From assembly GCA_037721215.1 (NCBI GenBank), contig JBBJNV010000014.1:38626-102625 (forward strand): a stretch of 64,000 nucleotides of DNA, given 5' to 3'. Numbering within the stretch: the first letter of the stretch is position 1; every line of letters starts with the position of its first letter. Below are positions 18,192 through 25,530 of this stretch, piece by piece. The stretch is from Gemmatimonadaceae bacterium (lineage in GTDB: Bacteria; Gemmatimonadota; Gemmatimonadetes; Gemmatimonadales; Gemmatimonadaceae). A model generated the notes under the pieces. The model saw nothing but the letters and a program-made list of their open reading frames with translations. It had not been told where the DNA came from and searched no databases. Position numbers and translations under genes: made by a program.

Positions 18192-18794
18192 TTAAGGGTA
18201 CAGTGTGACCATCGTCCAGCCGTCGCCGGCGCGGGAGTACAGATGACGTTCGTGCAGGCGGCCGGGACGGTTCCTCCAGAATTCGATCCTGTCGGGACGG
18301 AGGCGGAAACCTGACCAGAATGGCGGGCGTGGAACGAGCTCACCCATGAACTGCGCCTCGAATTCCTTCACACGATCGACAAGGTCATTGGCCTGCTCGA
18401 TGGGCTGGCTCTGAATCGACGCCCACGCGCCGATCTGGCTTTCGCGCGGACGAGTCGCAAAATATTCATCGGCCTCGGCATTGCTCACCTGCGTGACGGG
18501 CCCTTCGGCTCGCACCTGCACTTCCAGCGATGGCCAGTGAAAACATATTGCGGCCATGGGCCGGGTTCTCAGGTCCCTTCCCTTTCGCCCCTCGAGGTTT
18601 GTGTAGAAGAGAAAACCACTCTCGTCCACGTCCTTCATCAGCACGATGCGAACGGACGGGTTGCCCCCCATCCCGACGGTCGCGAGAGACATCGCGTTGG
18701 GATCGGGAAGGATAGCCCTGTCGACCTTCTGAGCCTGTACGTACATGCGGCGGAAACGGCTAAGCGGATTTTGAACTGGGTAGGCAGTCGTCAT
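18192..18794 (-). CDS. pdxH: Pyridoxamine 5'-phosphate oxidase
   Basis: 200 residues with the FMN-binding split-barrel sequence of PdxH: ANAMSLATVG-like segment (PDPNAMSLATVGMGGNPSVR), RIVLMKDVDESGFLFYTN, SLEVQVRAEGPV, FATRPRESQIGAWAS, and the C-terminal FWRNRPGRLHERHLYSR with conserved Arg and His. It oxidises pyridoxine or pyridoxamine phosphate to pyridoxal phosphate, using FMN and oxygen. It precedes the PLP-dependent speA by 33 bases. Confidence 0.95.
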   Translation of the reverse strand: MTTAYPVQNPLSRFRRMYVQAQKVDRAILPDPNAMSLATVGMGGNPSVRIVLMKDVDESGFLFYTNLEGRKGRDLRTRPMAAICFHWPSLEVQVRAEGPVTQVSNAEADEYFATRPRESQIGAWASIQSQPIEQANDLVDRVKEFEAQFMGELVPRPPFWSGFRLRPDRIEFWRNRPGRLHERHLYSRAGDGWTMVTLYP

Positions 18795-18845
18795 GGCCGC
18801 TTGTGAGGGTTACGCCAGTATGGCTCTCCGGTCATTCGAAGCGGC

Positions 18846-20513
18846 TCAACGTGCAGTCCCGACACCCGGGACGCAAGCGTACCCGGCCGACAGAGGAACA
18901 GGCCTGGCTGGGAGCGGAGTTCTCCCCACTTGCGCCCACCATGCGCCAGTAACCCACAAGGCGGCAGACCCCGGTTCCCTGTGGACTACCGCAACGCGCT
19001 GCCAGCCTGGGGCCTTGTCAAGGACCGATCCGATCGCGCCGCCAACGGGCATGATCGCAAGATTCGCCGATCGCCATGGGCCTTCGCGCAATGGCTCTCT
19101 GATCGGGTCGTAAAACGCTTCTGCTTTTGCCACCGAATCCGGGAAAATCGTCCGCCCGTCGATCGACATGGAATAGTTGCGAAGACGCCATGTCAGCGGG
19201 CTGCCGTAATCGAATTGAGTAAAAACCCGCCCGCCAGCGCCCTCGAGCGTATTGCATTCCAGCCATGTGGCGAGCTGCTCGAGTCCGTTTTCGTAGATCG
19301 GCGAGAGGCGTCGTGCTCCAGCCGGATCTTCGCGTGCCCATGCCATAGCTTCGAACCGCCCCGACGAAACGATGAGTGCAGCACAGATTGACCAGACTCC
19401 AAGTATGCGCAACAGTCTGATCTGCTGGCTTTCACTGGCAAGCAACGACTGGCTGATCGAGTAGATGGCGAAAGCGGCGAGTGGAAGCACAAGCATCCAC
19501 CAGACGAGCAGCAACCTGAACGCGCTTGCGAAGGCAAAGAGCCCGGCCAGCCAGGCGCCGCCGAAGGCGAGTCTCAGCGCGAGCGGATCCCTGGCCCGTT
19601 GGGTCCACCATGGCAGTGTTGCGAGGAACAAGCCGGTGAAGAAAGCGATTCCGTTCAGGCGCATCGCAAGAAATCCGGGCACCGTCTCACTGATCGGCGA
19701 GGGGAATACCAGGAGCGGGTTCGTCAAAACGTTCGAGCGGAAGACAGATGGCCATGACAAAGCGTACGGCGTAATTAGCCATCCGATGACGGTCGCGCCG
19801 GCTATTGCCCAGAGTCTTCGCCGATTCGCCGACGCCTTTGCGGCCCAGAGCAGCCATGGCGCAGCGGTGAGAGGAAAAAAAATGTGCACATTGGCTGCAG
19901 CGGCGGAGATGACAGCGAGTCCGATTAACGCGAGCCGCGGGTGCGCCGCGGAAAGCGCCGTGTAGTTGAACGCCCAGGCGAGCGGAACGAGGCTGAACAA
20001 CAGCGCCTGCGGTCTGACGGGGGCGACCAGGGCACTGAGGATCACGACATTCAAGGCCGCCATCAGAAGTGAAGTTCGTGGATCCCATCTTGCGGCGCGG
20101 CCGAGCAGGATCATCGAGGCACCGGCACCGCCCACCATCAACCCGTGCAACAGCCGGAGCCAAAGCTTTCCGCCCCCTTCCGCAGCAGCAAAAAAAAGGA
20201 CTTGTGCCGCCCAGGAATACGAGTAATACGGGGCTCCGGGGCGCGTCCAGGCGAACGGTTCGACGACGGGCACGCTGCTGTTGCGAACGATCCACTCGCC
20301 AAGTGCGAGGTGCATCGGGAGATCAGCATCTCCGAGTGTTTCGAGCGCCCCGCGAATGACCAGAAGTACGAACAATACGGCCAGCAAGGCCTGCCAGTGC
20401 CGTCCATAGGCTATACGCCAATCTTCTGACCAGGAGTCGCGACGGGACTCCATTGCCGCCGCCTCTGCCGGAGATTCGGAAGGCACGGAGTCAGCTATCA
20501 TCGGGGCAATCAA
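18846..20513 (-). CDS. Polytopic membrane protein (GT-C-like, uncharacterised)
   Basis: About 555 residues, with ten or more hydrophobic segments between residues 40 and 385. After the first membrane helix it has LGDADLPMHLALGEWIV, which resembles the acidic first-loop motif (D.D..MHL.LG.WI) of GT-C-like membrane proteins. The C-terminal 150 residues (EQLATWLECNTLEGAGGRVF and beyond) are soluble, probably extracytoplasmic. GT-C proteins move sugars from lipid carriers, but no catalytic assignment can be made. The start is uncertain: MIAPMIADS and METSRRD-like methionines are all possible. Confidence 0.65.
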   Translation of the reverse strand: MIAPMIADSVPSESPAEAAAMESRRDSWSEDWRIAYGRHWQALLAVLFVLLVIRGALETLGDADLPMHLALGEWIVRNSSVPVVEPFAWTRPGAPYYSYSWAAQVLFFAAAEGGGKLWLRLLHGLMVGGAGASMILLGRAARWDPRTSLLMAALNVVILSALVAPVRPQALLFSLVPLAWAFNYTALSAAHPRLALIGLAVISAAAANVHIFFPLTAAPWLLWAAKASANRRRLWAIAGATVIGWLITPYALSWPSVFRSNVLTNPLLVFPSPISETVPGFLAMRLNGIAFFTGLFLATLPWWTQRARDPLALRLAFGGAWLAGLFAFASAFRLLLVWWMLVLPLAAFAIYSISQSLLASESQQIRLLRILGVWSICAALIVSSGRFEAMAWAREDPAGARRLSPIYENGLEQLATWLECNTLEGAGGRVFTQFDYGSPLTWRLRNYSMSIDGRTIFPDSVAKAEAFYDPIREPLREGPWRSANLAIMPVGGAIGSVLDKAPGWQRVAVVHREPGSAALWVTGAWWAQVGRTPLPARPVPLSAGYACVPGVGTAR

Positions 20514-21183
20514 ACGTACAAATCGTGTGCCTTCCGTGGGATTGACTCATTGCTGGCGCGAAATCGATTGCTACCTGGCCGTTGCGTGGGACCGCTTAAC
20601 TGCACGGCTGAGGTCTCGCAATATATCGGCGCAGGAGGGCTGAAGCTCGACAGCACGGCCGAAGAAACGCGGGCTGGTTATGTAAACATATGACGTTCGA
20701 TTTCCAGTGAAAAGTCGCAAATGAGATGTGAGCGGCAATCGCGTGCGCCCGGGTTTCGGTTCCACTAGCGTGGACCCAAATAGGAAAGGGATCGCCGCAG
20801 GCAGGGCTGAAGTGGTTTCGGACGGCAATCGTCGACGTCTTTGAAACGGTGCCAGCGGGGCGGATTCGGATCCCGCAGTATGGCTGGTGTGCGCGTGCAC
20901 AATCGCTGCGCAGGTCGCTTCAAGCAGAGTCTGTGCGGAGCACGTTTACGCTCAAGATAGGCTCGCCGCCTAACTCCGGTATTTCGGATCGTTCAGAATT
21001 CCTGATCCAGACGACCCGAACGCGAACGGTGGAAAGCTTTACAAGAGCAACATCATCAACTGCAACGGTACCCGGCTTGGACCGGGCGGCGAGCTCAACA
21101 CCCAAAAGGAAAGGGCGGACTAACGCCGCTGAACACCACCATCAAGAGACCAATTCTGGTGAATTAGATGCCTCGCGGACATG
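20514..21183. other. Intergenic region, possible small decayed coding fragment
   Basis: About 670 bases without a convincing gene. On the plus strand, the frame ending with TAA at 21121-21123 reads PDPDDPNANGGKLYKSNIIN then CNGTRLGPGGELNTQKERAD, which looks protein-like, but it begins right after a stop at 20971 and has no start codon. It may be the tail of a degraded gene. The minus-strand frames here look like chance. Confidence 0.3.
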
Positions 21184-21220
21184 AAAAAAAAGGTGCACCT
21201 GCAAGGGTGCGCCTTTTTTT
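21184..21220. terminator. Bidirectional intrinsic terminator
   Basis: An A-run, then AAAGGTGCACC, a short loop TGCAAG, and GGTGCGCCTTTTTTT. The stem, with one G-T pair, is flanked by A and T runs, so it works in either direction. It lies about 70 bases before the metallo-beta-lactamase/rhodanese gene. Confidence 0.8.
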
Positions 21221-21289
21221 CTTAGTTCCTGTATTTTGATTGGACACATTCCCTTCCCTCATCAGCGTGACAACGGCCCCGAGGTCCCA

Positions 21290-22720
21290 ATGATCCTTAA
21301 ACGCCTTTTCAGCGATCAGCTCGCGCAGGCGAGTTACCTCGTCGCGTGCGATCATGCGCGTGTCGCGCTGGTGGTCGATCCGAACCGCAACGCCGATGCC
21401 TATATCGACGCAGCCGCTGCCGAAGGTGTCCCGATCACGCACGTCACAGAAACCCACATTCACGCCGACTTGGTCTCGGGTGCGCGTGAGCTTGCCACTC
21501 GCACCGGCGCACAACTCTACCTCTCGGGCGCAGGCGGTGCAGAGTGGCAGTACCGCTACGCGGCCGAGGCAAATGCCGAGCTGCTCACCGATGGCTCGCA
21601 CTTCTTGGTCGGCGATGTACGCATCGACGCTGTCCACACTCCCGGGCACACCCCCGAGCATCTGAGCTTCCTCGTCACCGACACGGCTGTCGGCGCAGAA
21701 CCTGTGGGAGCCCTTACAGGTGACTTCATCTTCGTGGGCGATGTTGGTCGGCCCGATCTGCTCGAGCGCGCCGCGGGGCACAGCGGGACTATGCATGCGG
21801 CTGCGCGAACGCTTTTCACGTCGCTGACAGAGTTCAAGAGACTGCCCGACTACCTCCAGATCTGGCCCGGACACGGAGCCGGGTCGGCTTGCGGCAAGGC
21901 GCTCGGTGCCATGCCGCAATCGACACTGGGGTACGAAAAGCTGTGCAACTGGGCAATGGCCGAATCCGATATGAACCGCTTCGTGGAGGCAGCTTTGAGC
22001 GGGCAGCCCGAACCACCTGCCTACTTCGCGCGAATGAAGCAGATCAACCGTGACGGCCCCTCACTCTCGGGAATGATGGAGCCGCCACCGGCCATCACTG
22101 CCAAGGATCTGGCGGCCCGAATCGGCGAATGTCAGACAGTCGTCGACACTCGATCGGCTTCCGAATACGCGGCAAGACACATTGCCGGCACCATCAACGT
22201 CCCTCGTAACAAGTCGTTTCTCACATGGGCCGGTGCGTTGCTCCCCTACGATCGCGATCTATATCTGATCGTTGATGGCGCTGACGCCCAGCGAATGGCA
22301 GTTGCAAGAGAGTTGTCCCTTGTTGGCCTGGAGCGAATCAGCGGCGTATTGCCGTCGTCGAGCCTCGGCCTTCTTGCGGATAGCGGGGCAGAATTGCGGG
22401 CGACACCGCAGATGACCGTCGGGGAACTCGCCGCAGCCAGAGGTGCAGTGATCCTCGATGTACGCGCACGAACCGAGTGGGAGGCCGGGCACCTGCCGGG
22501 CGCCATCCACATTCCCCTTGGTGCATTGCAGGCGCGAATCAGCGAGCTGCCCCCTGGTGACGTGGTCGTGCAATGTCAGGGCGGGGGCAGATCTGCCATC
22601 GCCGCCAGCATTCTCGAGTTGAACGGGCGGACCAATGTCTCCAACCTGACGGGCGGCTTTGCGGAATGGTCGCGTGCCGGTAATCCCGTTGCACGCGAGG
22701 CCTTCTCTGGACGAAGCTGA
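21290..22720 (+). CDS. Persulfide dioxygenase-like MBL-fold protein fused to rhodanese domains
   Basis: 476 residues. The N-terminal 250 residues are a metallo-beta-lactamase domain: TETHIHADLVSGARELA, VHTPGHTPEHLSFLV and IWPGHGAGSACGKALG give the mononuclear-iron ligands of ETHE1/CstB-type persulfide dioxygenases. Two rhodanese-like modules follow: the first (about 285-370) has no visible catalytic cysteine; the second (about 375-475) has VVQCQGGGRSAIAAS, with Cys in the active-site loop. The fusion suits oxidation of glutathione or low-molecular-weight persulfide to sulfite. ATG 21290 is chosen for GAGG at 21281-21284. Confidence 0.88.
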   Translation: MILKRLFSDQLAQASYLVACDHARVALVVDPNRNADAYIDAAAAEGVPITHVTETHIHADLVSGARELATRTGAQLYLSGAGGAEWQYRYAAEANAELLTDGSHFLVGDVRIDAVHTPGHTPEHLSFLVTDTAVGAEPVGALTGDFIFVGDVGRPDLLERAAGHSGTMHAAARTLFTSLTEFKRLPDYLQIWPGHGAGSACGKALGAMPQSTLGYEKLCNWAMAESDMNRFVEAALSGQPEPPAYFARMKQINRDGPSLSGMMEPPPAITAKDLAARIGECQTVVDTRSASEYAARHIAGTINVPRNKSFLTWAGALLPYDRDLYLIVDGADAQRMAVARELSLVGLERISGVLPSSSLGLLADSGAELRATPQMTVGELAAARGAVILDVRARTEWEAGHLPGAIHIPLGALQARISELPPGDVVVQCQGGGRSAIAASILELNGRTNVSNLTGGFAEWSRAGNPVAREAFSGRS

Positions 22721-22765
22721 CGCTTGACCAGTCCACTCACGCCCATGGTGTCACGCGGACGGCGG

Positions 22766-24598
22766 ATGAACGAGAAGCCGCCCAGCTGGAGGGAGCGAGT
22801 GGCGGCATTGCGATACGTCGTTCCGATGATGCGACTCATCTGGCGTACGCATCGTGGCTACACGGCGTCGATGCTCGCACTGCGGCTGGTGCGCGCCTTC
22901 GTACCGGTGGCGACCTTCTGGGTGGGCAAGCTCATTCTCGACACCGTGATCGGCATTCGCGCCGGCCAGGCCACTTACGACGACCTCTGGCGGTATGTGG
23001 CGATGGAGATCGCCATCGTCGTGACGGGCGAAATCCTCGCCCGCGCGTCGTCACTCATCGAGAGCCTGCTCAGCGACCTCTTCTCGAATGACATGAGCAT
23101 CCGGCTCATGGAGCACGCGGCGACGCTCGACCTGGCGCAGTTTGAAGACCCGACCTTCTACGACCACATGGAGAGGGCACGCCGGCAGACTGTGGGCCGT
23201 ATCGCGTTGCTCACTCAGGTGGTGTCCATGACCCAGGACGGCATCACTCTCCTCACACTGGGCGGAGTGCTGATTGCATACAGCCCGTGGATGCTGTTAC
23301 TGCTGCTGCTTGCGGTGTTGCCGAGCTTTCTCGGCGAGACACACTTCGCAGCCCTCGGATACTCCCTGCTCTTCCGTTGGACGCCGGAACGCCGTCAGCT
23401 CGACTATCTGCGCTTTGTCGGCGCGAGTGACAAGACCGCGAAAGAAGTTCAGATGTTCGGCCTTGCCCCCTGGTTGACTGACCGATACCGGACGCTATCG
23501 CTCAAGTTCTACGAGGAGAACAAGCGGCTGTCGCTTCGCCGCGGCGCGATGGGAGCAGTGCTGTCGATATTCGGCACTCTGGGCTATTATACGGCCTATG
23601 TAGTGATTCTGCTGCGGGCGGTTCGCGGGGAGATCACACCCGGCACGCTCATCTTTCTTTCGGCATCATTTGCCCGCGGTCGCGATACCATACAGGGTAT
23701 CCTGCTCTCCGCATCAAGCGTTTATGAACAGGCGCTTTATCTGCGCGACCTGTTTGTGTTTCTGGAAATGCAGCCCACTATCAAGTCGGGCCCGGATGCG
23801 CAAAAGGTACCGGTGAAAATTCAGAGCGGTTTCGAGTTCGAGAATGTCGGATTCAGGTATCCAGGCAGCGAGCGGTGGGCCATTCGCGGACTGAATCTCA
23901 AGCTCAATCCGCGCGAGCGTGTTGCACTGGTCGGCGAGAATGGAGCGGGCAAGACGACCATCACCAAGCTCATGGCGAGGCTTTACGAGCCAACCGAAGG
24001 CCGTGTGACGCTCGATGGTGTCGACCTGCGCGAATACGATCTGGCGTCATTGCGACACGCAATCGGAGTGATATTCCAGGACTTCGTGCGTTACGACATG
24101 CGCTTCGACGAGAACATCGGCGTCGGGGAAATCGAATCTGTTCGCGCTCAGCTCGGCAACGGGAATGCAGTGCCGCCAAGTATCGAAGCTGCAGCAACCA
24201 ATTCGCTGGCTGCATCGCTGCTACCGCGTTTCCCGCTGGGTTTTCAGCAGATGCTGGGACGCCGGTTCGAGCAGGGTGTGGACCTTTCAGGCGGCGAATG
24301 GCAGAAGATTGCCCTGGCCCGGGCGTATATGCGGGACGCTCAGGTTCTCATACTGGACGAGCCCACGGCGGCACTCGACGCGCGTGCCGAGTACGAAGTA
24401 TTCGTCCGCTTCTCTGAACTGGTTGCCGGCCGAATGGCGATTCTGATTTCACACCGCTTCTCGACGGTGCGCATGGCTGACAGAATCATCGTGCTGCACA
24501 ACGGAGCAGTCGCCGAGCAGGGGTCGCACGACGAGCTGGTTGCGTTGGGGGGGCTCTACGACGAGCTGTTCAGGATGCAGGCCGCCGGGTATCGCTGA
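22766..24598 (+). CDS. ABC transporter, fused membrane and ATPase domains
   Basis: About 610 residues (TTG 22724 would add 14). The N-terminal half has about six transmembrane helices (YTASMLALRLVRAFVPVATF onward). The C-terminal half is the nucleotide-binding domain: Walker A ALVGENGAGKTT, Q-loop GVIFQDFVRYD, signature VDLSGGEWQKIALARAY, Walker B VLILDEPTAALD, H-loop LISHRFSTVRMAD. This is a homodimeric exporter half-transporter. Substrate unknown. It follows the persulfide-dioxygenase fusion by 45 bases on the same strand and may be co-transcribed, which would hint at a sulfur or thiol compound, but this is speculation. Confidence 0.9.
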   Translation: MNEKPPSWRERVAALRYVVPMMRLIWRTHRGYTASMLALRLVRAFVPVATFWVGKLILDTVIGIRAGQATYDDLWRYVAMEIAIVVTGEILARASSLIESLLSDLFSNDMSIRLMEHAATLDLAQFEDPTFYDHMERARRQTVGRIALLTQVVSMTQDGITLLTLGGVLIAYSPWMLLLLLLAVLPSFLGETHFAALGYSLLFRWTPERRQLDYLRFVGASDKTAKEVQMFGLAPWLTDRYRTLSLKFYEENKRLSLRRGAMGAVLSIFGTLGYYTAYVVILLRAVRGEITPGTLIFLSASFARGRDTIQGILLSASSVYEQALYLRDLFVFLEMQPTIKSGPDAQKVPVKIQSGFEFENVGFRYPGSERWAIRGLNLKLNPRERVALVGENGAGKTTITKLMARLYEPTEGRVTLDGVDLREYDLASLRHAIGVIFQDFVRYDMRFDENIGVGEIESVRAQLGNGNAVPPSIEAAATNSLAASLLPRFPLGFQQMLGRRFEQGVDLSGGEWQKIALARAYMRDAQVLILDEPTAALDARAEYEVFVRFSELVAGRMAILISHRFSTVRMADRIIVLHNGAVAEQGSHDELVALGGLYDELFRMQAAGYR

Positions 24599-24673
24599 TA
24601 AAGGAGAGGTAGACGCGAGGCTGCGGGCTTTGAGGTACCTGACCCTGAAGCCAAGCGATACACGTCACGAGAC

Positions 24674-25474
24674 TCAGGGCGCCGCCGGCTGTGCGGCGGC
24701 CCATCGCGAAGGATCGAAAAGCCGCGACGGGATGGGCTCGTTCACGCGAACGTTCTCATACTTTTCCTTGAAGAACGGCTTGCCGTCACGATATGACAGA
24801 AACTCGAACGCCACCGGGAACCCAGCGACGTCCCGGTAGTCGCTCACTCTCGTGTCGGTAATCGTCGTTCGATCCCCCCGTCGGTCCCGCTGAATGAACC
24901 GCATGAGCAGCAATCGATCTGCATCCACCCAGATCTGAGTGGACTCCAGATCGCCCGACTCGGCGCCGATAACATAAGTACGCTCCTTCTGCCACCGCGT
25001 CTCGTGGAACTTCGAGAGATCGATGCCAAGCGAGTCGATCCGGCGAATGGTAACTGACGCCGGAATGGCGTACACATCAGCCGTGAGAGTAAGGAGGGGT
25101 TGAATGGAGCGACGGGTCTGGACGCGGCGGCCGTTATCGAACGTCGTCACGCGATTATTGAGAATTAGCATCCCGCTCCGGGCGGACAACGGCAGAAAGT
25201 CGATGCGAAGCCTTCCCGGTACCGAAAGGTTCTCGACCCACTGGGACTTCTCTTCCTTACCCGACTGGGTATAGAACGTGTTGGTCTGCTCGAAACGCAG
25301 TGTCCTGTACCACTTGCCGGCATAACGATCGTGCATCTCGCGAATGAGCACGCGGGAGCCGTCGATGCCACCTCGGCGCGGCGACTCCTCGGGCGCTGGC
25401 TGCTCTCCCGGTGACTGCATCGCGGGAGTACAGGCGACAGCGCCGAAGACGAGAATAAAGGCGAAGGCTTTCAT
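24674..25474 (-). CDS. LolA-like outer-membrane lipoprotein
   Basis: 266 residues with GGAG before ATG 25474. The signal peptide and lipobox (MKAFAFILVFGAVAC) are clear. The mature part is an open beta-barrel-like stretch: RYAGKWYRTLRFEQTNTFYT, VPGRLRIDFLPL, DNGRRVQTRRS and STQIWVDADRLLLMRFIQR, the repeating LolA/outer-membrane-lipoprotein-sorting layout. A role in lipid binding is an inference. It is convergent to the ABC transporter gene, and follows the M14 peptidase gene 56 bases downstream. Confidence 0.7.
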   Translation of the reverse strand: MKAFAFILVFGAVACTPAMQSPGEQPAPEESPRRGGIDGSRVLIREMHDRYAGKWYRTLRFEQTNTFYTQSGKEEKSQWVENLSVPGRLRIDFLPLSARSGMLILNNRVTTFDNGRRVQTRRSIQPLLTLTADVYAIPASVTIRRIDSLGIDLSKFHETRWQKERTYVIGAESGDLESTQIWVDADRLLLMRFIQRDRRGDRTTITDTRVSDYRDVAGFPVAFEFLSYRDGKPFFKEKYENVRVNEPIPSRLFDPSRWAAAQPAAP

Positions 25475-25530
25475 GGGTGCGGCTCCCGGTCGACTGTGGC
25501 AGGACGCTTCAAGGCCAGCGCTGATTCGCG

